From Bradyrhizobium betae (GTDB taxonomy: Bacteria > Pseudomonadota > Alphaproteobacteria > Rhizobiales > Xanthobacteraceae), in the NCBI RefSeq assembly GCF_004123905.1, contig NZ_MZXW01000017.1, positions 1 through 64,000 of the forward strand: a stretch of DNA of 64,000 bases. Direction: 5' to 3'. The notes beneath the pieces were generated by a model. That model was not told where the DNA came from, searched no databases, and saw only the letters and a program-made list of their open reading frames with translations. Each line of letters begins with the position of its first letter. The first letter of the stretch is position 1. Both the position numbers and the translations under genes were made by a program. This document shows, piece by piece, positions 28,241-36,709 of this stretch.

Positions 28241-30162
28241 TGTCGTCGTCCGAAGTCCGGTACCGCCCCGACATCGACGGCCTGCGGGCCGTCGCTGTCG
28301 TTGGGGTGCTGATTTTTCACGTTGCCCAATCGTTTCTTCGCGGAGGCTACGTTGGCGTCGACGTCTTTTTCGTAATTTCCGGCTACCTGATCAGCTCGAA
28401 CATCCTTGCGCAGGCCGAGCAGGGAAAGTTCAGCATCGCGCGATTCTACGAGCACCGGCTGCGACGGATATTTCCGGCCTATGCCGTCGTGCTGGCTTTC
28501 ACCACGGCGGCCGTCGTCTGGAAATTCGTCCCGAGCGAGATCAACGCCTATGCGAAGGCGCTTGGAGCAGCGATCGCATCCGTCACGAATATCTACTTCT
28601 GGGCCACATCGGACTATTTCGCGGTCTCAGCTGAAGAGTTGCCCCTGCTGCACACGTGGTCGCTCGCGGTCGAGGAGCAGTTCTATCTTCTGTTTCCGTT
28701 TCTGGTTGTTGCCATCCATCGATGGTTTCCCGGACGGCACGCCGTGGCCGTGCTCGCGATCTTTGTTGTCTCATTGGCCATCAGCATATGGGGCACCTAT
28801 GTTGCTCCGATTGCCACCTTCTATCTCCTTCCGACGCGCGCCTGGGAGCTTCTTCTGGGTACGCTGCTTGCGCTCAAGATCGGACCATCACCTCGAACCG
28901 AATTGCAGAGAAACCTGACGGCCGGCGCTGGGCTCGCGCTGATCGCGCTCCCCATGATTCTCTATTGGCCGTACACGCGCTTTCCGGGACTGGCGGCCGT
29001 TCCCCCTTGTCTGGGCGCCGCCCTCATCATGCTGGCTGGCGAGACGGGCGGCAGCCTGGTCGGACGACTGTTGTCGATGCGTCCTGTCGTGTTCGTGGGA
29101 CTGATCTCCTACTCGCTCTATCTCTGGCATTGGCCTCTCATGGTGCTTCAACGCACCGACTTCCTGCTGGTGCATAGCGACTCCCGCTTCGTAACGCGCG
29201 GAGCTGTCTTCGTCGCATCGTTTATCTGCGCGTTTCTGTCCTGGTGGATCGTCGAGCGGACGACGCGAAATCGCCGGCTCGTCTCTTCCAAAACCGTCGT
29301 CCTGGGTTCCGGTGTTGCGGCGTTGGCGCTGCTGCTGGCAGCCGGGGTGCTGAGCTATACCGGCGGCTTCCAGCAGCGCTTCTCACCCGACGCCTTGGCC
29401 GTCGCGCGATATCTCGACTACGATGAAAAGAAGCAGTTTCGCGAAGGCAGCTGTTTTCTCGACCGCGACACGCCGTTTCAGCGCTTCGACCGGACTGCCT
29501 GCCTGCCGGACATTCCGGGCCGACCGAACTATCTCCTGATCGGCGACAGTCACGCGGCCGCCCTTTCCTCCGGACTGCGTCAGGCTCTTCCCGACGCGAA
29601 TGTCCTTCAGCTCTCGGGCGTTGGTTGTCCGCCGACGATCGCACTTCAGCCTGCTGCAAGCGAGGCATGCAGCGGACTGAATCATCTCGCTTTCGAGGAG
29701 ATCTCGAAGACGCGCAAGATCACCAAGGCCTGGCTGGTGGCGCGATGGAACGTCGGACGCCTCGGCCAAGGGCCCGGCTGGAACAGGGACTGGCTGGCGG
29801 ATCTGCTGCAGACCGTGGAGGAGCTGCGGCGGCATGGAATCGAGTCCATCGTGATCGGTCCGATGCCCGAATATGCGTCGCGCCTGCCGAGATTGCTGGC
29901 GAAGTCCATCGAGACCCACGACCCCGGGCTTGCATCACGTTCCCTGACGGCGGATTCGCTCGCTCTGGATCGCCAGATGGCCGACTTCACCCGCAAGCAT
30001 GGGATCGCCTACGTATCGCTTGCTGATGCCGTTTGTTCCGGCTCCGACAGAAGCTGCATGACCTACGCAGCCCCGGGCGTGCCGCTGCTGTTCGACAGTG
30101 ACCATCTGACGGACATCGGAGCAGCGCTGGTCGCGGAGAAGATCTCGCCGCAGCTTCGGTGA
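28240..30162 (+). CDS. OafA-type acyltransferase with C-terminal SGNH domain
   Basis: A 640-residue fusion like that at 20723-22792. The membrane domain has RYRPDIDGLRAVAVVGVLIFHVA, GVDVFFVISGYLIS, FYEHRLRRIFPAY, HTWSLAVEEQFYLLFPF and YSLYLWHWPLMVL. The periplasmic SGNH domain has LLIGDSHAAALSSGL near residue 435 and FDSDHLTDIGA at the end, giving the Ser and the Asp-x-x-His pair. It closes the plus-strand run GT4 - acyltransferases - Wzy - Wzx - GT2 - GT4. It probably O-acetylates a sugar of the repeat unit or the finished polymer in the periplasm. Confidence 0.93.
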   Translation: MSSSEVRYRPDIDGLRAVAVVGVLIFHVAQSFLRGGYVGVDVFFVISGYLISSNILAQAEQGKFSIARFYEHRLRRIFPAYAVVLAFTTAAVVWKFVPSEINAYAKALGAAIASVTNIYFWATSDYFAVSAEELPLLHTWSLAVEEQFYLLFPFLVVAIHRWFPGRHAVAVLAIFVVSLAISIWGTYVAPIATFYLLPTRAWELLLGTLLALKIGPSPRTELQRNLTAGAGLALIALPMILYWPYTRFPGLAAVPPCLGAALIMLAGETGGSLVGRLLSMRPVVFVGLISYSLYLWHWPLMVLQRTDFLLVHSDSRFVTRGAVFVASFICAFLSWWIVERTTRNRRLVSSKTVVLGSGVAALALLLAAGVLSYTGGFQQRFSPDALAVARYLDYDEKKQFREGSCFLDRDTPFQRFDRTACLPDIPGRPNYLLIGDSHAAALSSGLRQALPDANVLQLSGVGCPPTIALQPAASEACSGLNHLAFEEISKTRKITKAWLVARWNVGRLGQGPGWNRDWLADLLQTVEELRRHGIESIVIGPMPEYASRLPRLLAKSIETHDPGLASRSLTADSLALDRQMADFTRKHGIAYVSLADAVCSGSDRSCMTYAAPGVPLLFDSDHLTDIGAALVAEKISPQLR

Positions 30163-30813
30163 TAGCAATTCGTCACCTGCCGCATCCGCGGTGCCCTGAC
30201 GCATCCCGAGCAGCGGTTCACGGATACGTCCCCCGTATTGTTACGGAGATCGAAAACAGAATCACGACGATTTAGCAGCCTGTTCAGGCCGGCTCCCTCG
30301 TAAATTCTTCACCTCGTTTGATGAAACGCGAAACAGCTCGGCGAAAGACGGTGCGTCCCGCTCGCGGACCCACTGCTCAATTTTTCGGCGGGGAATACAC
30401 GCGTCTTCGTGTCGCGGTTTTCAATCGCCTCATTCAAACGAACGAGGCGGCAGTAGACTACATTGTGCGATCAGCTGATCGGGCAACACGCTAAAATCCG
30501 CGTTTCCGAGAAAGAACGCGGCATTATTTCCACTCGCATCAACAAAAGTGCGGAATCGCAGCTGTTTGCACGACAGCTTTGTGACGAAACATTTCCATTC
30601 GCCCGCAGTGTCTGCGCAATAGCATGCTCATTATTTGCGCCTGCAAGAACCGTCGACGCCAAATTCTGAACAGATTATTGACTGATGTAGCGCCTACTAA
30701 CGTTGAGCGCGACGATTCATATTTGGACTATTTGTTGTAAATCTTGAGGGTCACACCAAGCTGAAATTTGCAAATGAGTGGCTTTTTGCGCCGAGAAATT
30801 CAAGGAGAGGCGC
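30163..30813. other. AT-richer intergenic region upstream of the RTX-GH12 gene
   Basis: About 650 bases with lower GC than the flanking genes. It contains a perfect 14-bp palindrome CGATCAGCTGATCG at 30468-30481 and an inverted repeat CCGCGTT / AACGCGG at 30498-30521 with a 10-base loop. A 68-codon open frame at 30463-30669 has no ribosome site or family features and is not called. The region probably holds the promoter and control sites of the giant secreted-enzyme gene; AAGGAGAGG directly precedes its ATG. No sigma-factor site could be fixed by eye. Confidence 0.45.
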
Positions 30814-33800
30814 ATGGCTACCTACGTTACCGCGAACGGATTGGTGCTTCCAATCTCTCAGACGCCAGACAACTGGCCCGCAGGCACGACAGCTTCGGAA
30901 ACTCAGATTGGCACTTCCGGGAATGATCAGTTCCAGGGTTCAGGCGGCGATCTTCTGATCGGCGGCGCCGGCGACGATACGTATTTTCTCTGGGATTCGG
31001 CATCCTCGATCACGGAGCAGGCGAGCCAAGGGGTAGACACCGTCTACGCCGAATATTGGGGTGCGGCCACCCTTTCCGACAATGTCGAAAATCTGTTCCT
31101 GATGTCCGACGGTTCGACTTCGGGAACAGGCAACGCATTGAACAACATCATCGTGGCGGGCGCGATTGGCGCAACGCTCGATGGCGGCGCAGGCGATGAC
31201 GTTCTGGTTGGCGGCGCGGGAGCCGATATCTTCAAGGTCACAGCGGGCAACGGCTCGGATGCGATCGTGAATTTCAAACCGAGCAGCGACGTCGTCAAAT
31301 TGGGCGGCTACGGCATATCGAGCTTCGATCAATTGATGTCGCTCGCAACGCAGAACGGTTCCGACGTGCAGTTTTCCTTCGCCAATGGCGAGAAGCTCGT
31401 CCTGCGCGACGTCAATCTTTCCGATTTGAGCGCCTACGACTTTGGCTTGCCTGCTCCGGTCTCGGCATTACAGCCCGGCTATAGCCAGCTGGTTGGATCT
31501 GGCGAGATCGCCGTCGCGAACGGCTGGGTGATCTTCAACAATGTCTGGAATCCGGGGAGCCTCGGATCCAAGGACTATTCGATCACCGGCTCGTACAAGG
31601 CTGCCGACCTCACCGACCACACGACGTTCACCTGGTCGTTTCCACTCGTCACCGAAGCCGTCTCGACCGTGCGTGCCTATCCCGAAATTAGCTTCGGACC
31701 GAATCCTCTCAGCGACGTTCAGACGCCTGCCCCCGGCGCCGTCTTCCCGGTCCAACTGAGCTCCCTGTCCGGGCTCACCGCCAGTTTCGACCTTTCCTAT
31801 CAGGGAAACATGGATGGCTTCGACGTCTCCTTTGACGTCTGGCTGACCAGCGTGCCGAATGGTGGAGCATCGACCATCACAAACGAAGTGATGGTCTGGC
31901 TGCACAAGGGCGACGTCAAGCCGTTCGGCGACCTGATCGGGACCTACCAGGACGGCACGATCTCCGCCAAGATCTATCATGGCGACAACAATGGTCGCCC
32001 GTACACCGCCGTCGTCCTCGATACGGACCTGCCTGCGGGCAGCATCGACTTCAGTGGGATCTTGAACAAGCTCCAGAGCCTCGGCATCGTATCTTCCAGC
32101 GAATATCTGGCTTCGATCGAACTTGGTGCCGAGGTCGTTTCCGGTGCGGGCTCGCTGACCATCAACGATCTCAATTTCGCTGTCAAAACCAAAGACGCGC
32201 TCGGTGCCGTGACGTCGACCACGGTTACCGGCACTGACGTATCAAGCACCGTAACGACACCCGGCACGACCTCGGTACCGGTGATCGGCTCGTTCTCACC
32301 CGACACCAATGTCGTCGGGGATGGCCTCACCAGCGCCAACAAGATCACCTTGAGCGGCGGCGCGGCGGTCGTCGGCAGCACCATCGTGATCTATGATGGC
32401 GGCACCAAGATCGGAACGGCGATCACGGGGGCCGATAATTCGTGGTCATTCACGACGTCGACACTGTCGGATGGTACCCACGTCTTCACGAGCAAGATGA
32501 TCGACTCCGCCGGCAACGTCAGCGCATCTTCCGCGGCGTTGAACGTGACCGTCGACACGACTGCGCCAAATGCGCCGACCTTGCTTTCGATTACGCCGGA
32601 CAGCAACATCGTGGGCGACGGCGTCACCAGCGCCAATCAGATCACCCTGCATGGCGCGGCAGCGGCCGGCATTACCGTGCAGATATACGAGAGCGGCAAT
32701 CTGATCGGCACCGCCGTTGCCGGCAACGACGGTCTCTGGTCCTTAACTACCGCGACTCTCGCAGACGGCAAATACAGCTTCAGCAGCAAGGCGATCGACG
32801 CGGCGGGCAATGTCAGTGCGACGTCCGCCTCATACGGCGTGACGATCGATACGGTTGCGCCGAACAAGCCCGCGTTCTACGGGACCGCGTCCGATGGGCA
32901 CGTGGTCACCAATGGAGCCACCAACGCCAATCACATCACGCTGAACGGAGCCGCGCTGCCGAACAGCACGATCAAGATTTTCGACGGAAGCACCCAGATC
33001 GGAACCGCGACCGTCGACGGCAACGGTGTCTGGACTTTCGTGACTGCAGCCCTGGCTGACGGAAGTCATACGCTCACCGCCAAGACCATGGATGCTGCAG
33101 GCAATCTCAGCGCCGCTTCGACGGCTCTGGCCGTCACGGTGGATACCGTCGCGCCCGATACGCCGGTCCTGCTGTCATTCTCGCCTGACAGCAATATCGC
33201 TGGCGACGGCATCACCAGCGCCAACAAGATCACGCTGAACGGCGCCGCAGCGATCGGCAGCACCGTCAAGATCTACGATGGCGGCACCTTGATCGGTACC
33301 GCCGTCGTCAACAGCAGCGGGCTCTGGTCATATGCAACCAGCGCGCTGTCGGACGGCACTCATTCGTTCACCAGCAAGGTGATCGATACGGCCGGCAATC
33401 TCAGCGCGGCGTCCTCCGCCATGAAAGTGACAATCGATACGGTAGCGCCGAACAAGCCCGGCTTCTCCGCATTCGCTCCCGATGGCCATCTGGTCACCGG
33501 CGGTGCCGTCAACGCCAACCACATCACCATGAGCGGCGGTGCTGCCGCCAACAGCACCATCAAGATTTTCGACGGAACCACGCAGGTCGGAACTGCATCG
33601 GTCGATAGCAACGGCGTGTGGTCCTTTACGACCGCCGCGCTGGCCGACGGCAGTCACACGCTCACCGCCAAAACCATGGATGCGGCCGGCAATCTCAGCG
33701 CGGCATCGACTGCCCTGAGCATCACGGTGGATACCGTTGCGCCCGATGCACCCGCCCTGCAGTCGTTCTCTCCCGACAGCAATGTCGTCGGTGACGGTAT

Positions 33801-34929
33801 CACGAGTGCAAACCAGATTACGCTGAATGGCGCGGCAGCGGCCGGCGCGACCATCAAGATCTACGACGGCAGCATTGTGATCGGCACCGCCGTCGCGAAC
33901 AGTAGCGGGCTCTGGTCATACGCGACGGCCGCGCTGTCGGACGGCACGCACACCTTCACCAGCAAGGCCGTCGATACGGCTGGCAATTACAGCACCGCGT
34001 CCTCGGCCTTGAATGTCACGGTCGACACGGTGGCTCCCAACAAGCCGGGTTTCTCCGCCTTTGCGCCCGACGGCCACCTGATCACCAGCGGGGACACCAA
34101 TGCCAACCACATCACGCTCGATGGCGGTGCTGCGGCCAACAGCACTGTCAAGATCTACGACGGAGCAACGCAGATCGGCACCGCATCGGTCGATGGCAAC
34201 GGTGTATGGTCGTTCACGACCGCAGCATTGACCGACGGCAGTCACACACTCACCGCCAAGGCCATGGATGCAGCCGGCAACCTCAGCGCGGCCTCGACGG
34301 CGCTGAACGTCGCGGTCGATACCATGGCGCCCGATGCACCGGCCGTGTTGTCGTTCTCTCCTGACAGCAATGTCGTCGGCGACGGCATCACGAATGCCAG
34401 CAAGATCACGCTGGCGGGCGCGGCGACAGCCGGCCTGACCGTCAAGATCTATGACGGCAGCACGCAGATCGGCAGCACGACCGCGGGAAGCGATGGCACC
34501 TGGTCCTTTGCCACGGCGGCACTGTCTGACGGCAACCACAACTTCACGAGCAAGGCGATCGACACGGCCGGCAATGTCAGTGCGGCCTCCTCGGCCCTGA
34601 AGGTAACCGTGGACACGGTCGCGCCAAACGCGCCCAACTTCACGGCCTATGACACAAGCGGTCATGCGATGAGCAATAGTGCGTCGACCAGCGTCGATCA
34701 GTTCACCCTGAAGGGCGGTGCTGCAGCCAATATGACGATCGAGATATTCGATGGCTCGACCCGGATCGGCACGACGACGGCCAACAGCAGCGGCGCCTGG
34801 TCTTTTACGACGGCCGCCCTCGCCGACGGCAATCACGTGCTTACCGGCGATGCAGTGGACGCCGCCGGCAATCACAGCGCGGTGTCAGCCGCGCTGAACC
34901 TGACGGTCTGGCATGACCTGGTGGTCTAG
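30814..34929 (+). CDS. Giant secreted RTX protein with GH12-like glycosidase and nine Ig-like repeats
   Basis: A 1371-residue protein without Sec signal, start at 30814 after AAGGAGAGG. RTX repeats lie in the first 145 residues (SGGDLLIGGAGDDTYFLW; LDGGAGDDVLVGGAGAD). The GH12-like domain spans about 225-470, with candidate nucleophile Glu358 in NEVMVWL and candidate acid/base Glu440 in LGAEVVSGAG. From about residue 490 to the end are nine Ig-like repeats of 98-99 residues, each closing on VDTxAP or IDTVAP. Two repeat types alternate. The C-terminus is HDLVV; an acidic residue followed by three hydrophobic ones is the known end of many type I secretion signals. The protein should be exported by an ABC/HlyD/TolC system not seen here. 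Paralogue of 2415-6365, which has fewer Ig repeats but extra FG-GAP repeats. Confidence 0.87.
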   Translation: MATYVTANGLVLPISQTPDNWPAGTTASETQIGTSGNDQFQGSGGDLLIGGAGDDTYFLWDSASSITEQASQGVDTVYAEYWGAATLSDNVENLFLMSDGSTSGTGNALNNIIVAGAIGATLDGGAGDDVLVGGAGADIFKVTAGNGSDAIVNFKPSSDVVKLGGYGISSFDQLMSLATQNGSDVQFSFANGEKLVLRDVNLSDLSAYDFGLPAPVSALQPGYSQLVGSGEIAVANGWVIFNNVWNPGSLGSKDYSITGSYKAADLTDHTTFTWSFPLVTEAVSTVRAYPEISFGPNPLSDVQTPAPGAVFPVQLSSLSGLTASFDLSYQGNMDGFDVSFDVWLTSVPNGGASTITNEVMVWLHKGDVKPFGDLIGTYQDGTISAKIYHGDNNGRPYTAVVLDTDLPAGSIDFSGILNKLQSLGIVSSSEYLASIELGAEVVSGAGSLTINDLNFAVKTKDALGAVTSTTVTGTDVSSTVTTPGTTSVPVIGSFSPDTNVVGDGLTSANKITLSGGAAVVGSTIVIYDGGTKIGTAITGADNSWSFTTSTLSDGTHVFTSKMIDSAGNVSASSAALNVTVDTTAPNAPTLLSITPDSNIVGDGVTSANQITLHGAAAAGITVQIYESGNLIGTAVAGNDGLWSLTTATLADGKYSFSSKAIDAAGNVSATSASYGVTIDTVAPNKPAFYGTASDGHVVTNGATNANHITLNGAALPNSTIKIFDGSTQIGTATVDGNGVWTFVTAALADGSHTLTAKTMDAAGNLSAASTALAVTVDTVAPDTPVLLSFSPDSNIAGDGITSANKITLNGAAAIGSTVKIYDGGTLIGTAVVNSSGLWSYATSALSDGTHSFTSKVIDTAGNLSAASSAMKVTIDTVAPNKPGFSAFAPDGHLVTGGAVNANHITMSGGAAANSTIKIFDGTTQVGTASVDSNGVWSFTTAALADGSHTLTAKTMDAAGNLSAASTALSITVDTVAPDAPALQSFSPDSNVVGDGITSANQITLNGAAAAGATIKIYDGSIVIGTAVANSSGLWSYATAALSDGTHTFTSKAVDTAGNYSTASSALNVTVDTVAPNKPGFSAFAPDGHLITSGDTNANHITLDGGAAANSTVKIYDGATQIGTASVDGNGVWSFTTAALTDGSHTLTAKAMDAAGNLSAASTALNVAVDTMAPDAPAVLSFSPDSNVVGDGITNASKITLAGAATAGLTVKIYDGSTQIGSTTAGSDGTWSFATAALSDGNHNFTSKAIDTAGNVSAASSALKVTVDTVAPNAPNFTAYDTSGHAMSNSASTSVDQFTLKGGAAANMTIEIFDGSTRIGTTTANSSGAWSFTTAALADGNHVLTGDAVDAAGNHSAVSAALNLTVWHDLVV
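32293..34914 (+). repeat. Nine in-frame ~294-bp Ig-like repeats, alternating types A and B
   Basis: Repeat phase marks (the codon for F/I/A in SFSPDSN or AFAPDGH) fall at 32293, 32590, about 32884, 33178, 33472, 33766, 34060, 34354 and about 34648. The spacing is exactly 294 bases apart from the first, which is 297. Type A repeats contain FSPDSNVVGDGITSAN; type B contain FAPDGHLVTxGxxNANH. The order is A A B A B A B A B. This is consistent with amplification of a two-repeat (588-bp) unit by unequal recombination. Confidence 0.85.
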
Positions 34930-35313
34930 ACGACCACGCCAACCGATCGGGCGGCCCAGGCTGTTGGAAGCAGCCTGACGGCCGATCGGGCCCGCCGGTG
35001 GCGGTCCCGCCGATAGAGGACGCGCCCGGCCGAGGGAAGGTCTTGGCTTGGCGCGCCGCACCCGGCACTCCAGGCAGCTCAGCCGCCTCAGGCTGAGCTT
35101 CCGAAACCGGAGCAATTTTTTTTCGCTGATAACGAATCCCGCACGTCTAAAAGACGACGATATCGCGCGCACCGCGCATATCACCGTCCGCCAAGAGCGC
35201 GCTCGTTGGCCGCACGGTTCGAATCCTGCAGCGAGCGCTGAGCCTGGACCTTGACCAACCCGCCGATCGACGCCGTACGACCGAGCGCGGTCAAACCGTG
35301 CTCGGTCCGCGAT
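34930..35313. other. Intergenic region between convergent RTX-GH12 and exporter genes
   Basis: About 380 bases between two convergent genes. Apart from the hairpin listed at 34943-34989 I see no supported gene. Short open frames on both strands lack ribosome sites and family features. Confidence 0.4.
34943..34989 (+). terminator. Hairpin just after the RTX-GH12 gene, possible terminator
   Basis: CCGATCGG at 34943-34950 pairs with CCGATCGG at 34982-34989, and CAGGCTG at 34957-34963 pairs with CAGCCTG at 34971-34977 around a 7-base loop; the middle is imperfect. It begins 13 bases after the stop codon. No T-tract follows, so termination is uncertain. Confidence 0.4.
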
Positions 35314-36522
35314 TTAGTTGGTGTTCAGGGCGGTGCCGTTCTTGAGGTTCAGCCTCAGGATATGGGCATTGTTGGTCGTGACGATGGTATCGTCCGCCGT
35401 GGCGACCACAGTTCGGACGAATTGCAGGAATTTCGCCGTTTCCACCGTCGCTGCGTTGGCCGCAAAGAGCACGTCCTTGTCGCGCATGTCGAACTTGGTC
35501 GCGAGGAAATATCCGGCCGGATCGCGGAAGTCCACATTGTAGACGACCGGGACGAGAGGTCCGACGTACTTCGAACCATCGACGCCAAGACGCTCGGCGA
35601 GCTCGCGCGGTTCACGGCGGTAGACATAGACGCCGGCCGGCTCTGCCTGCGCGTCAAGCAGACCGCCCGCCTTGGCCATCGCCTGTGCCATCGTGATTTT
35701 CCACATATCGAACGGGAATTGTCCCTGCTGGCCCGAGGCGCCGAAAGCCAGGAACACCTGAGGCTCGCGGTAGACATAGATCGAGTCGCCGGGATGCACC
35801 CACACATTGTTCAGAGGCGAAAACACCACCGAGCCAAACGGCACAGTCGCACGTCTGCCATTTCGCTCGAGCGTGACCCACGTTTCCCAACCCGGCCCCT
35901 TCGGACCACCAGCGCGTGTGATCGCGTCCAGAACACGCTCGCCCGCTGCATTCGCCGGGAAACGGTTCGGCTGATTGACCTCGCCCAGAACGCTGATCAG
36001 AGACGTATTCTGAGTGATCAGCGCCACCACAACCTGCGGTTCGATGGCACGATTTCCGATGGACTTGACGATATCTTGCTGCACCTCAGCCGGAGTGCGG
36101 CCGACCGCGCGGACCGCGCCGGCATAGGGCACGGTGATGTTGCCGGCGGAATCGACATTCTGGTTGGGCAGCGACACGAAGTTACCGGGGCGCACGCCCG
36201 CCTCGGCAGGGATAAACAAGCCGCCCGCAGCCGCTTCGAAAATAGTCACGGACACGACGTCGCCGATGCCGAACTTGATGGAGTCCGGCCGTCTCTTGTC
36301 GGGGAACGATCCCGCCAAAGCGCCCGGGCCGTATTCCTGAAGGACGCCGACCACTTCCGGCGTCAACTTCACCACGGCATAGCGAGGACCGGAGCTGGTT
36401 TGTTCGGACTTGACCTGGAAGTCTTGGGGACCAGAACTCGGCATGATCGAGCAACCTGCGCAAAGCAGCAGGAGGCCGGCTAGCGCAGCGCGCTGAAAAT
36501 ACTCAAACTTCAAGCTTACCAT
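35314..36522 (-). CDS. Wza/ExoF-type outer-membrane polysaccharide exporter lipoprotein
   Basis: A 402-residue protein with a lipoprotein signal (AALAGLLLLCAGC-S, lipobox CAGC). The Poly_export domain follows (FGIGDVVSVTIFE, SAGNITVPYAGAVRAVGRT) and then SLBB-type segments (ISVLGEVNQPNRFPANAAGERVLDAITRAGG and the second IYVYREPQVF region). It would form the octameric outer-membrane channel working with the Wzz/BY-kinase at 9432-11813. The ATG at 36522 is preferred; a GTG at 36540 is in frame. It is not adjacent to exoP, unlike in many loci. Confidence 0.92.
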   Translation of the reverse strand: MVSLKFEYFQRAALAGLLLLCAGCSIMPSSGPQDFQVKSEQTSSGPRYAVVKLTPEVVGVLQEYGPGALAGSFPDKRRPDSIKFGIGDVVSVTIFEAAAGGLFIPAEAGVRPGNFVSLPNQNVDSAGNITVPYAGAVRAVGRTPAEVQQDIVKSIGNRAIEPQVVVALITQNTSLISVLGEVNQPNRFPANAAGERVLDAITRAGGPKGPGWETWVTLERNGRRATVPFGSVVFSPLNNVWVHPGDSIYVYREPQVFLAFGASGQQGQFPFDMWKITMAQAMAKAGGLLDAQAEPAGVYVYRREPRELAERLGVDGSKYVGPLVPVVYNVDFRDPAGYFLATKFDMRDKDVLFAANAATVETAKFLQFVRTVVATADDTIVTTNNAHILRLNLKNGTALNTN

Positions 36523-36639
36523 CCCCAATTGACGATGCACGATTGCGGGAAAACCGTAGCTGAGTCAATCAGTCTCGGGATCTTCGCGCCGTTTTGCGAA
36601 GCATGTTGCTCGCCCGCTACACGCCGCTGCTACATGACA

Positions 36640-36690
36640 AAATAAAAGGCATCGGCGACGTCATGCGTTCCCGCATGCGCCGCCGATGCC
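36640..36690 (-). terminator. Rho-independent terminator after the initiating transferase gene
   Basis: On the minus strand, the stem GGCATCGGCG (36681-36690) pairs perfectly with its partner at 36648-36657. An inner 6-bp stem CATGCG/CGCATG lies around a 4-base loop, and the hairpin is followed by TTTTATTTTG. This is the standard shape of an intrinsic terminator, placed about 20 bases after the stop at 36710. It would isolate this gene from the exporter gene downstream. Confidence 0.85.
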
Positions 36691-36709
36691 GTTCAATTGT
36701 GAATGCGCG

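Noticed and set aside
30463..30669. 68-codon open frame in the intergenic region
   Set aside because: No ribosome site, no signal or membrane segment, no paralogue; the region looks regulatory.
32293..34914. Regular repeats considered as a CRISPR or satellite array
   Set aside because: The unit is about 294 bases, in frame and protein-coding with Ig-like pattern; there are no spacers.
35200..35250. Possible tRNA: GGTTCGAATCC looks like a T-loop
   Set aside because: The five bases on each side do not form the T-stem, and no anticodon or acceptor stem could be built upstream.
35048..35254. 68-codon plus-strand frame in the gap after the RTX-GH12 gene
   Set aside because: Arg/Ser-rich, no ribosome site, no recognisable feature.
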